Source: Gymnopus androsaceus JB14 (Eukaryota; Basidiomycota; Agaricomycetes; Agaricales; Omphalotaceae). From it: a stretch of 39,957 bases of DNA. Within the stretch, counting starts at the first letter, position 1, and every line of letters starts with the position of its first letter. Of this stretch, positions 1 through 9,667 are shown in pieces. The stretch lies in the NCBI GenBank assembly GCA_009733575.1, contig ML769864.1, forward strand, positions 1-39,957, in the 5' to 3' direction. The position numbers were made by a program, and so were the translations under genes. The notes beneath the pieces are model-generated. The model was not told where the DNA came from. It saw nothing but the letters and a program-made list of their open reading frames with translations, and ran no database searches.

Positions 1-1219
1 AGACTTCCATATCTAGCTACAATACGCCTCCTCCTGCCTTAAATAAAAGCTACAAATGCCTGTACGCGTTCTTGAGATCTTTCTTCGCCATGTCTAAAAT
101 GTTATACATTGCCATCGCTCTTTTTCTCCCTCTATTTTATGTCGTACGCGCGCGGCGGAAGACTTCTCCTTTCCCTCCGGGTGCTAAGAAACTCCAGATA
201 GTGTAGAACCTCTTTCATATGCCCTAAAAGAGTTTGTCTGGCTCGAGTACGCTGAGATGTGTCGGCGATACAGTAAGTTTCAATAACTATCTTCTCACTT
301 CTGAAGTTGGGTGTTGATCCCAAGTCATTAGAGTCGGATATAATTCATCTAAGTGCTCTCGGAAACTCTATCGTCGTCCTTAATTCTGCAAGAGCAGTCA
401 ACGATCTTCTAGAGAAGCAATCCTCAATATATTCGAGTCGACCCAGTACGATCATGCTGGGGAGCTGATGGGGTGAGATTTTCTGTCTATTTTTTCTACG
501 GTGGTTGCTATAACCCTCATCGATGTGTACAGATGGGGAAATGGTTTTGCCTTTCGGCCTAACGACGATACATGGAAGGCCCAACGAAAGATAGTAACAC
601 AGGCTATGCCCCCTACTGACCCGAAACGCTTTCACTCAAAACAACTTAGTGCGACGCACGATCTTCTTCGAGCACTCCCTCAATCCAACGATATTATGGA
701 GTCCCTACAAACGTGAGCTGAATAACCTCTTACTGGAAAGTGTCCTGTAGCGAAAGCTCCCTAGATGGGCTGCAAAATTTATCATGGATATCACTTATGG
801 TATTCAAGGAGATGAAGCCAAACTTCATCTTTCCACAGCAATTGAAACATTGCATTCTAGTATTGGTGTTGCTGCAATCCCTACATTCTATGTAGACCAG
901 ATCCCTATCCGTAAGAGATCCCTCTCTAATTTTAAACCTTCAACTGACGAGCTTAAATACAGTAAAATACGTTTCAGAATGGTTTCCTGGAGCCAGCTTT
1001 AAACGGAAAGCAAGAGAATGGAATAAATTGCGCGTGAAGTTGATTGATGATCCTTACCTCGTCACAAAAGCACGACTGGTATGTCGTCTACTTTGCGGTT
1101 TTATTTTCTTTCATTAATAATTATCTTTCAGGCCGCGGGGACTGCGACGCCATCTCTGACTTCGCTTGCTCTCGAAAAGATCGACCATATGTTGCACAGC
1201 AAGAAGAAGTCATTGAAAC

Positions 1220-1868
1220 CAAGGAGAGGTCGGGCCGTGAACCCATTATATCGGGTCGATATTTTTTTTAAGTCCCTTGACCAACCATTGAACCAACCGA
1301 CCGACCGAAAGTCACATGTTTTACCAAATAAGGAAGGTGTAAAATGAGTTATGTCATTCTAAACTCTTTTTCTTTACATCCAACATGGTTTTGCAACCAA
1401 CTGCAAGACATCAGCGAAACCTGTATTTTCGCTGGAGCTTGACAGCTGTCAAAAAAACTGTCAATTTTCTTCAGAGATCTCCAGAGGTCTCTGGAATAGG
1501 GTACCTTGCTCCAGAGATGTCCCAAATGAATGGGTTTTCTCCAGCAAAAATTCAGGTTTTGCTGATGGAGATCTTACACTTTCTGTATCATATCAATGTA
1601 TAAAAGTAGCTTGGGAGAAGCTCATGATTCAACAATTTAAACTGCACTTTGACCATGTGACCACTTATATGCCCAATTTGCACCAAATTGAGACCATGTA
1701 TGGAGTTACATGATATTTAAACATTCCAGGATATGTATAGAAATCAAGTTTTGCCATATTTTAAGTGGAATATACCCAAAATACCTGATAAAAATCAACA
1801 ATACAATTTTTTCTAAGGACCCAATCAACCAACCCGATATAACGGACTCACGGCCCGGCCTCCCCTTG
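1220..1868. mobile_element. hAT-type MITE, 649 bp, inside a P450 exon
   Basis: The left end CAAGGAGAGGTCGGGCCGTG and the reverse complement of the right end CAAGGGGAGGCCGGGCCGTG match over more than 40 bp, including a shared TTATATCGGGT. The ends fit the hAT terminus pattern YARNG. Flanks are attgaaac (1212-1219) and attaaaac (1869-1876), an 8 bp target duplication with one mismatch. Removing the element plus one flank joins EEVI to KTASVTAYT, restoring the P450 I-helix reading, which is independent proof of the borders. No transposase ORF is present, so it is non-autonomous. Its termini differ from those of the full hAT at 31570, so that copy is not its obvious driver. Confidence 0.9.
1409..1567. 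mobile_element. Small CATCAGC-ended MITE nested in the hAT-type MITE
   Basis: CATCAGCGAAACCTGTATTT at the left and CAGGTTTTGCTGATG at the right form an inverted repeat; with mismatches the ends pair for about 28 bp, as far as GCTGGAG. The 159 bp unit lies wholly inside the 1220-1868 element and has the same termini as the element at 13561-13836, so it is a distinct family. No clear target duplication is visible and the superfamily is not assigned. Confidence 0.65.
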
Positions 1869-2226
1869 ATTAAAACAGCTTCAGTAACAGCATACACAGG
1901 TGAATAAATTATTTTGTCTACCATTTGACTTTCTCAAACCTTCCCTTCTCCTCTAGGAAGTTTCGATTCATTATCGATATGCTAATGAACCCAGAAGTCC
2001 AACCTAAAGCTCATCGCAAGCTCAAGAAGGTTCTGGGACCAGGAGATTTACCGAGCTTTAGCAATGAGCCAACACTACCTTATATCACAGCAGTTGTTCG
2101 AGAAGTAATGAGGTACAACCCTGTTGTCCCGCTTGGTATGTATTCTTATGTCAAGAAGTCTCATGTTTTAACTTATGACTTGAAAACCAGCAATTCCTAT
2201 AACTATAATAGTGCCAGTTTTGTCTA

Positions 2227-2671
2227 AACAAATGAGATTCCATCCAACATGAATTAAACAAGGTTAAACAACCATGCTGGGCCAAAATAATGATTTCTGT
2301 ACAGCCTGAACAAGGCATTGTGGGAAAAAACTGACACCCCCCCCCCCCTGCCCCAGTTTGTTGATCTATAGCCAGCTATATGCTTACTTAAGCAAAGTGG
2401 CTTAACCCTAGCCCTGTAGGATGCCCCTCCTATATTTAAACAGTGGGGGCAAGCCCCCACTGCCCCAATTTCATCCTTATCCCTAACCCTAACCACCTAA
2501 CCTCTAACCCCTAACCCCACCTACTTGATCTCATGTGTTGACAGGCTAGGGTTAGCACTAGCTAACCCTACCCTTAACTTTCCCGTGGTCATGTGCTGAC
2601 CAGGTCAGGCACTGCGGGAATTAGACGATGTCAGGACGGCAGATATGGTGGGGTTATTGAGTGGCTGGGAA
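2227..2671. other. Non-coding tract with C-run and telomere-like repeats
   Basis: No gene recognised. A run of about 14 C lies at 2336-2350. Variants of CCCTAA (ccctaaccctaaccacctaa and similar) cluster at 2475-2518, with further ctaaccct pieces to about 2580. They resemble a short interstitial copy of the TTAGGG telomere repeat common in fungi, but the tract is imperfect and under 60 bp. Confidence 0.5.
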
Positions 2672-3185
2672 CAGTGTTCTACCAAAGGCCTAAGCCTTAA
2701 GTACATAGGCCTTAAGTTAAGGCCTTATGTTAAGGCTTCAGGATTTTCCTCGGATCCCTTAAGGCCTTAACAAAGGCTTAAGTGGCTGTGTCCCTAGCCA
2801 AAAGGGAAATATGTAGGAATATTCATTAAAGTCTCATTTTTCTACCTTTTACTTGATATTTCCATAATCAATCAATAATCCAGAAGGATACTTAGTTGAT
2901 GAAGTGCAGAGTTTATGGAGACACTGGTGTTGCACTGGGCTGTTGAAGGTGCTAACAAGATTGGCAATAATGAAGAATAAATTATAAATTATAATGTAGA
3001 AGTATTTTGTATAACACAAAATTTCATTACTTTCCTGTGGCACTGGCCTGACATGGTCAGTTTAAAAATAATAAAAAATCAATTATCAACCTAAGGCTTA
3101 ATTAAGGCCTTAAATTAAGGCCTTAAATGGGCTTAAGCCCTAAAGATTTTGAGATTGTTATTTAAGGGCTTATGGTAGACCACTG
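2672..3185. mobile_element. hAT-type MITE, 514 bp, rich in TTAAGGCCTTAA palindromes
   Basis: The element begins CAGTGTTCTACCA and ends with its near complement TGGTAGACCACTG; CAGTG fits the hAT terminus YARNG. The 8 bp gctgggaa occurs exactly at 2664-2671 and at 3186-3193, a perfect target site duplication. Inside, clusters of AAGGCCTTAA-type palindromes occupy both subterminal regions (2690-2790 and 3085-3145). No transposase ORF is present. The intact duplication suggests a fairly recent insertion. Confidence 0.9.
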
Positions 3186-3193
3186 GCTGGGAA

Positions 3194-3512
3194 CAAAAGA
3201 GTCTCACTTTTGGCTGAGCGTAAAATTTAAATAACCTTAACATAAAAGTTGTGCCGAAATTGTGAGATTTTTTTCAATAACATTCAGCTAAATGTTGTGG
3301 TGTTATCCTTAAAAGGCTGCCGGCTGTAAATAAAAAGTACCTTGTTGCGGGAAAATAAACTGACCTCCGCGCTGTTTTAGGGCGGTAAATCAAAGTATCC
3401 TCCAAATTTCCGCCAAATTTCCGATATGCGTTTATTATGAGGAAATTCGGAGGACATTCAAACAAAACGCCGGATATCATCCGGGATGAAAATTAAAAAA
3501 TCCATCTCCGAA
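3194..3512. other. Unassigned intergenic sequence
   Basis: No ORF with recognisable homology and no clear repeat structure apart from short AAATTTCC runs near 3405-3425. CpG dinucleotides are noticeably commoner here than further right. Confidence 0.4.
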
Positions 3513-3558
3513 CCTCCGCGAGGTAAGCATGAGGTCTTTTAAAATGACCTCGCGGAGG
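3513..3558. repeat. Perfect 12 bp inverted repeat (hairpin)
   Basis: CCTCCGCGAGGT at 3513-3524 is the exact reverse complement of ACCTCGCGGAGG at 3547-3558, with a 22 bp spacer ending in a T/A run. No adjacent gene explains it; it may be a transposon terminus or a chance hairpin at the edge of the CpG-rich repeat. Confidence 0.6.
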
Positions 3559-3559
3559 A

Positions 3560-3735
3560 TATTGGTTGTCGACGTCGCGATGTCGTGACCTCGTGACGTC
3601 GTGGACGTCAAGAAATCGAGACCAGGTGACATCGTGGACGTCGAGAGGTCGAGACACTACTACACCGTGGATGTCGAGACGTCGTGGTGACCGTCGAGAC
3701 CATCGTAGACATCGAGAGGTCGAGAGACAGTGCAT
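3560..3735. repeat. CpG-rich short tandem repeat (GTCGTGGACGTCGAGA type)
   Basis: Imperfect iterations of gtcgtggacgtcgagacgtc fill the segment, giving a very high density of CpG and ACGT/TCGA. ORFs crossing it on either strand are low-complexity R/D/S strings and are not taken as genes. It stands out against the CpG-poor remainder of the window. Confidence 0.65.
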
Positions 3736-3773
3736 CTCAGTAGGTTGGTTAGTTAATGAAGCAACTGTATATA

Positions 3774-4463
3774 CTCGGGGTCACAGAAAGTGACAGTCCC
3801 AATTTTATTTTGATCATATCTTCGAAATGGCTGCGTATTTCTCCATGTTCCCAGTTGTAGAATTTATGATTCGAAGGAGGAGAATTTTATCAGTCAACTT
3901 ACAAGCCACCCCCATGAAAGCTACTTGCTGTATTAGGGAATTAGTCCAGTATTTTAGTACAAAATGTGAAAGAATATGAAGATTTTGAGTGGACGTTGTC
4001 ACCATTGGAAAGCCCAACATTGAAAACGGGGGTAGCAACTTATCCCCCAAATTTTCGCTGATATTTGAGTCCAATACGAGTTGATGAAATGGGTTACTTA
4101 TTGGGCCGGCTATCCGGCGGGCCGTGGAAAGTGATGTAAGTACCACATTTCGTCGACTCGTATTGGACTCAAATATCAACGGAAATTTGGGGGATAAGGT
4201 GCGACCCCCGTTTTGGATGTCGGGCTTTCCAATGGTGACAACATCCACTCAAAATCTTCACATTCTTTCACATTTTGTACTAAAATACTGGACTAATTCC
4301 CTAATATAGCAAATAGCTTTCATGGGGGTGGCTTTTAAGTAGACTCATAAAATTTTCCTCCTTCAACTCATAAATTCTAGAACTGGGACCATGGAGAAAT
4401 ACGCAACCATTTCGAAGATATGATCAAAATAAAATTGGGACCGTCACTTTCCATGACCCCGAG
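3774..4463. mobile_element. Tc1/mariner-like foldback MITE, 690 bp, TA-flanked
   Basis: Almost the whole element is an inverted repeat: arm 3774-~4102 pairs with ~4135-4463 at high identity around a GC-rich loop of about 30 bp. The ends are CTCGGGGTCA and TGACCCCGAG, each flanked by TA (3772-3773 and 4464-4465), as expected for Tc1/mariner insertion. It has no transposase. ORFs on both strands here are mirror translations of the two arms and not genes. Transcription through it would yield a hairpin of about 330 bp. Confidence 0.85.
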
Positions 4464-4559
4464 TAGTACTAAGCAATGATATATGGACCGGTAACAGATG
4501 AGATCCTTTGCTAGATATGTGTTTATACTTGCAATCATGATTTTTATCTCATGATATTT

Positions 4560-5810
4560 GGATTTAGATAGTGCGATTGGAGGCGATCAGGAATGCATTG
4601 TGCAATTGTGTGCATTGAGGATTACTGGAACTTGCATTTGCCATTGTATTGTGCATTGCATGATCTTGGGTCAAGACCTCAGTATGATGATTTGTTTGAC
4701 AAATATCATGTTCCCAAAATCCTTGGATACTTAATCCTACTCCTTTGCTCCCAAAATCATCATTTGTTATTATGAACTTGAGTTGATGGAGTAGAATCGG
4801 CAGAGAATGGTCTCCAAAGCTCCACTGTGCAGATAGTAAGCCATATGAGCTACATAGTCTTGTACCTATATAGCTTATACAGTGTATCTGAGCTCCAGAA
4901 GTTGTGGAGAAATGTCCCTGCCCATTAAGGAAGACATGCTGAGGCTCTAGGAACATGTAAGTGATCTATTAGATGCTAGATAATGACTTTCAGAACATCA
5001 TCTTGAGAGCTAAACAAAATTCCACTATGATACAAAAATTAAATATCAGGTATCATGTATTGCATGAAATTGACTCAAAACTTCAATATGATGGGGGTTT
5101 GTTTGACCCAATAAATGTAATTTTGGAATATGTTTGTTATATATACTCAAATATCATCTGCCCAAATTCCTTAGATGTTCCAACAACTCCTTCACTCTCA
5201 AGCTCATCATTTGTTATTATGAACTTCATTGTTGGTGTAGACTTGGTAGAGAATGGTCTCCTGAGCTCAACTGTGCAGATGGTAGCTATGTAATTGACAT
5301 ATTCTTGGATGTATATAGCTTATAGAGTGTATCCAAGCTCTAGGAGTTGTGTAAAAATCTCCCTACCCATTGAGCTCATTGTCAACCACAACAAACTCGA
5401 CTAGAGCACCTGTGAAGCACTCATAAAGTGGAGTGGGCTGCATATGCAGATATGCTTCTGTGCATCCAAAGCTCAACCTAGACAATGTCTTATTGTGTCT
5501 GGATTTGCTTGGATCAGTTTAGCATGCATCGCAATTGCACAAGGCTATCTATGTGATACTATGTCTGAAAAGCTACCCAAATCAGAATATAAGATAGATT
5601 GTCATACATGATCCAAGCTTGAAACCAAACACTGAAATCACTCAAATTGTGGACAACACAAAGAGAAGATCTGATGAAGATCTGGAAACATTGGTGTAAT
5701 GTATTTTATGCTCAATAATTACCTTCAGAACATTGCTTTAAGAGTAAAACAAGATACAAGTTTACAACCACAATACAAAATTAAGTATTGTGGAAAGTCA
5801 TTTCAGTCTG
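4560..5810. repeat. Degenerate tandem duplication, origin unknown
   Basis: The segment around 4640-4930 is repeated in diverged form at about 5060-5370. Both carry catcatttgttattatgaac, then gagaatggtctcc, then an actgtgcagat block, offset by about 447 bp. A third partial copy of the ttcagaacat block (4990-5045) is seen at 5722-5800. ORFs up to 130 codons exist on both strands but none is recognised and they are not conserved in frame between copies. It may be an old multi-copy element or a decayed gene duplicate. Confidence 0.5.
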
Positions 5811-6581
5811 TATAGTAACCTATGCTCACTGAATGCAGCTCGAGGAGGCATGTTCTTATTGTGTGGAATATCCAGAAAGTGTAATTTTGGATGGTATTTC
5901 ATTATGAGTTGGAAAAAAAACATGCAAAGTTGCCAACAATAGCATTCATCCGCCAACCCTTGGGGACAGTGGTGCACCTTCCTGATCAACCTTTCCAATG
6001 AAGAAGCAGGAGTGGCTGGCTGATCAAACAATATGGAAGAGACTGCATGATTGGATGCAGAAAGGAGGATTAAAGGTTGGCAGTTCTGCAACACTGCTGA
6101 AGGTGAGAAGGATCAAAGAAGGATCCACTGAAAGTGTTAGAATGAGGATTGATCTGAGGCTGTGTGTGCACACAGATGTGTAGAATTGGGTGGTACATGA
6201 GGGGTACAAATAATAAATATCATGCAGAACATACAGATGTGTATTTGGTAGTCCTAGTATTATTATGGATAAGTGTAGGAGGGTGTGAGACCCGGTGCAC
6301 AAAATGGATCTCGAACCAATGTATCCCAAATGTCTCGCACCTAGATGTAGGTGGAGACCAAATGCAACCACCCAGGGTAACCATGCGGTAAGGTGGGTCT
6401 GGACAGTAGTATGAGTGTTGTACACAACAGTACAAGCCTCAGAGGTGCAAGGAACAGTGTACGGGCCACCCAATGACATAATCAGGAGGAAGCAGGTGGT
6501 ATTGTGGTCCAACGACCAGAAATGAGTGGAAATGGATGGAATATGGATGAAGGGGTGGTCCAAAAAGGTGTAATAGGGATG
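5811..6581. other. Unassigned region
   Basis: Several ORFs of 60-220 codons occur on both strands (the longest is minus, 6683-6024) but overlap each other, lack recognisable motifs and look like chance ORFs. No RNA gene was seen. Confidence 0.3.
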
Positions 6582-6737
6582 TTTCGGGCCAGCAAAATTT
6601 GCCAGTGCCAGAGGCAAAATTTGCAAAATTTTATGGCTCCTTTTGTATGGTGTGATGTAGCAAGAAGGAACTCTATCAAGCAAAATTTACTGTACATTGC
6701 GGCAAAATTTGGAGCAGTAAAATTTGCCAGCCCGAAA
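6582..6737. mobile_element. Small MITE with TTTCGGGC inverted ends
   Basis: TTTCGGGCCAGCAAAATTT at the left is mirrored by AAAATTTGCCAGCCCGAAA at the right, an imperfect inverted repeat of about 19 bp enclosing 156 bp with repeated caaaattt motifs. The flanks are only loosely similar, so no target duplication is claimed and the superfamily is unknown. Confidence 0.5.
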
Positions 6738-7349
6738 ATAGCATGGGAGTGGACGGAATAGGGTGAGAGCTGATGGAATTGAGTGAAAGCGGATGGTGCC
6801 AGAGGTTCTAGAGGTAGCAAAACCCAAATAGGAAGCTCCTGGGGAGCTTTGGTCATAAAGTCGTAAACAGAGATAGAAGACAGTGAGCTCTGGACGTAGA
6901 TTTGGTATCTACGGACAGAGCCTCACAGTTAATGCAGATGACAGTGAGCCTTTGAACAGAGCTCGGAAGGCACGACTGGTTAGAACAGATAGAAACAGAG
7001 AGACAGAGACAGAGACAGAAGCAAAACGGGATTGATTTGGTAACAATGGTAATAACAGACTAGGGTACATGGACTCGGGGTGTCTACTTATATACTGTAG
7101 GGTGGCTGTGTAAGTTGTCGGGAGGGCCTGATGGATGGTTATCAAGTGCGGGAGGCACCTGGGAGGCAGGATAACTGGTAATCACATGTAGAAAGTGCCC
7201 AGCAGGCAGGATAAATGGTAAATAAGCATGGAAAGCGCCCGCAATTTAGGTAATGAGTGCGGGAAGTATCCACGGACGGTCAGGAAGCGTGGGAAACATC
7301 AGCGGGTGGATAGCAGGTGCAGGGAGTGTCTGGAAATGAGCCAAGGCCT
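6738..7349. other. Unassigned region with short purine-rich repeats
   Basis: Contains an (acagag)n-like microsatellite at about 6993-7020 and GC-richer phrases such as gcgggaggcacctgggaggcagg, repeated loosely to 7340. A similarly worded stretch (gatggatggttatcaag / gatgcgtggttactagg) lies at 25028-25050 on the same strand, so both may be eroded ends of one repeat family. No gene seen. Confidence 0.35.
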
Positions 7350-7354
7350 GACAG

Positions 7355-7771
7355 TGTCACAGATTTCCCCATTATTATTTTATCTATGCCATATGATTAT
7401 CTATGATATATTATCTTGACATATTTTATTATCTTATCCAGTATAGCATCCTTACAACCAACATCATTACAGTATTTTATCTGTGACATGCAGTGCTTGT
7501 CAACACTCAATAGAGTACCTTATATAGATATATATTGGGCACTGGGTGAACCAGGGTGAACCAGTGTAAACCCAGAGTGGGAACACTGTGTAACTCTGGG
7601 TAACCCAGGGTAACCCAGCATGTATATAAGTAGGATAGTCTGAGCCTCAAAGGCCCCAGACTCAATAACATCTTCATTGTCTTCATACAAGCACTTCTCT
7701 TTCTACACACTCAGCTTAACCTTTGTTGCCAACCTCCAAACCCATAGCAGGTGAGTAAGGGATTTGTGATA
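7355..7771 (+). mobile_element. Solo LTR of the chromovirus family, TSD GACAG
   Basis: This 417 bp LTR starts TGTCACAGATTTCCCC and ends GGGATTTGTGATA, giving inverted termini of TG..TA type. The 5 bp GACAG is present immediately before (7350-7354) and after (7772-7776), a perfect target duplication that fixes both borders. It appears identical to the LTR at 17547-17963 on the other strand. No internal retroelement sequence follows, so it is a solo LTR or the product of recombination. A TATA-like TATATAAG at 7623-7630 is the likely U3 promoter. Confidence 0.9.
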
Positions 7772-8175
7772 GACAGAGGGTAAGGAATGCAGACATTAGC
7801 ATGTGCTTCATTAGATGGTCTGAAAACTTTTGTGGATAATGCATCGCGGCAGAATGCTGAAAGGCTGTTTAGTTTTAGTGTACCGGTGTTAGATAGTATT
7901 CCATGTGTCCTCCAGTTATTATACCCTCCTTGCACTCAACTAAATGGATTTTGCTATGGTTTGATTTCCGCAGGCCGGACTGAGTTGCCAACAGTTGCCA
8001 ACTTATTCAATCATGATGAATTCAGCTGTCATGGGCAACAGAGGCCAAGTCTTGATGTGCCGAAAATACAAACTTTGGTCAAAAAGGGCCCAATCCAATT
8101 TTTTGACAGGACCACTAGGTCCAGCTGAATCAATCAAATATTTATTTGAAAGTGTACAACAGCAAGGGTACCTGC
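7772..8175 (+). other. LTR-flanking unit with a 113-codon ORF, three copies in the window
   Basis: The sequence after the LTR holds an ORF of 113 codons (7787-8128) starting MQTLACASLDGLKTF. It is repeated exactly at 11579-11920 (+) and 17190-17531 (-). A pyrimidine stretch ending ttccgcag at 7966-7973 could be a 3' splice site. No domain is recognised. Identity of the copies reflects recent duplication of the whole arm and so is not evidence of coding selection. Possibly a fragment of a host gene or element interior. Confidence 0.3.
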
Positions 8176-9230
8176 GCAGTGAATAAATACTGTACAGCCT
8201 ATAGATCCCTGAAGGGCTAAATAGTAGAGAAATACCATAACTCAGTGTAAATGAATACTGTGTGAATTTCCAAGAGGCTCCACAGTATATAAATACCAAA
8301 GCCCACACAATGAACCTGCAGGAGATAAAAACTGTGTGGATTTCTGAAGGGCTGCATAGTGGATAAATGTCACAACCCAGAGCAAATAAATACTGTGTAG
8401 GTTTCTGAAAAGTTGCATAGTGGATAAATACTAGTATGACCCAGTGTAAATAATTACTGTCTATTTTTCTGAAAAGTTGCATAGCAGATACATACATTGC
8501 CACCATAGTAGATAAGTACTGAGTAAATTTCCGAAAGGCTCTACAGTAGAAAAATACCAAATCCCAGAGTAAATGAATACTGTGTGTTTCTGAGAGGCTG
8601 CATATTTATTAGTAGATAAATACCACAGGACATAGCAGGAAAATATTGTGTGGATTTCTGACAGGCTCCGCACCAGATAAATACAGAATTCCAAAGTAGA
8701 TAAATACTGAAAGGCTTCACAGCAGAAAAATACTGTGTGGATTTTGAAAACTGCATAGTAGCTAAATACCACAGGCAAGAGTGAGTAAATACTGTGAGGA
8801 TTTCTGGAAGGTAAATACCAAGCCCTAGAGTAGACAACTAGAGTAGATATGTACTTTATGAATTTCTGATAGGCAGTAGATAGATACCAAACCCTAGAGT
8901 AGATAAATATGAAATGCTAGACTAGATAAATACTGTGTTGATTTTGGAAGGACTGCATAGTAGATAAATACCAAACCCTGAAGTAAATAAACACTGTCTT
9001 GATTTTGGAAAGGTTGCATAGTAGATAAATGCTACAGGCCAGAGTAAATAAATAATGTGCGGATTCTCAAAGGATCCACAGTGGATAAATACCAAACTCT
9101 AAAGTAGATATATACTGCATGGATTTCTGAAAGTATCCATGCTAATACCATAGCCCAGAGTAAAGAAATACAGTTTGGACTTTTGAAAGGTTCCACAGTA
9201 AATGAATACTGTCTAATACTATGGACTTGT
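8175..9230 (+). repeat. Degenerate ~62 bp minisatellite, copy 1
   Basis: About 16 imperfect units of 61-64 bp, each built on the phrases aatactgtgtggatttctga, gctgcatagtagataaatac and a variable caaaccctagag linker. Unit starts at 8331, 8392, 8456 and 8518 show the period. Within a unit the gataaatac motif occurs twice, suggesting an older half-length repeat. ORFs across it on the minus strand are an artefact of the repeat lacking stops in one frame. Confidence 0.8.
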
Positions 9231-9272
9231 AATACAAATATGCTATGTCCGGTCACTTACGTACATAGCGAG

Positions 9273-9472
9273 TATAGTCCATGGAATCCATACACTACTC
9301 CATGGATTCCATAGACTACAACATTTTGTAGTTCATGGATTCCATAGACTATAATATTTTGTAGTTCATGGATTCCAGAGACTGCTATATTTCGTAGTCT
9401 GTGGATTGCAGACCATGGATTCCATAGACTGCTATATTTTGTAGTTCATGGATTCCATAGACTACTTACATC
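9273..9472. repeat. Palindromic 33 bp minisatellite, block 1
   Basis: Units of 33 bp consist of TAGTCCATGGA followed by its near reverse complement TCCATAGACTA and an AT-rich spacer such as caaaatatt. Both strands therefore read almost alike. This block is interrupted by extra half units; its mirror lies at about 15845-16044. Confidence 0.85.
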
Positions 9473-9667
9473 AAAAGAGGTGCCTTTGAATTTTATGACT
9501 AGAGAACACAGTTTGGGAATGAGGATAGACTGGGCAGAGGGTTCATATGGAGATTCAGGCAAGGTGAGTCTCGAGATGAAGAGTGAACTAATTGGGCTCT
9601 TCTTCTCCACCAAGCACAAGTCATCTCAACTCCAAATCCAACATACTAAGACCACTGATTGGGAGTG
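9473..9667. other. Unique segment between satellite blocks
   Basis: Non-repetitive sequence (gaattttatgactagagaac to caacatactaagaccactga) present once per arm; the mirror is 15650-15844. An ORF runs through it into the satellite but shows no recognised domain. Confidence 0.5.

Larger units (their letters stand above)
90..2150 (+). pseudogene. Cytochrome P450 pseudogene (fungal microsomal, CYP5144-like), 3' truncated
   Basis: ATG at 90 opens a hydrophobic anchor followed by the proline hinge FPPGAKK. Colinear P450 blocks follow: SDIIHLSALGNSIVVLNSA (334 on), EKQSSIYSSRPS, DDTWKAQRKIVTQAM (560s), AAKFIMDITYGIQ (770s), GASFKRKAREWNKLR (990s), AAGTATPSLTSLALEKID (1132 on), TASVTAYTG (I-helix, 1875 on), and the K-helix with ExxR (REVMR) near 2105. 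GT-AG introns fit at 273-~310, 473-532, 911-962, 1079-1131 and ~1900-1957. Lesions: TAG at 204, a frameshift in exon 1, one G apparently lost near 462, a frameshift near 711, TAG at 748 (probably from CAG), a MITE at 1220-1868, and no AGxDT or heme-binding Cys region. Family members are membrane-anchored monooxygenases of secondary metabolism or detoxification; this copy cannot be functional. The CYP family assignment is tentative. Confidence 0.88.

Noticed and set aside
2203..2226. 24 bp shared with 38080-38103 (tagtgccagttttgtcta core)
   Set aside because: An exact match but too short to delimit an element; it could be a copia fragment or an element terminus. Not called.
3814..4309. ORFs of 144 and 61 codons on opposite strands
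   Set aside because: They are translations of the two complementary arms of the foldback element.
6024..6683. 219-codon minus-strand ORF
   Set aside because: Composition is low in coding signal, it overlaps a TIR element and other ORFs, and no motif is recognised.
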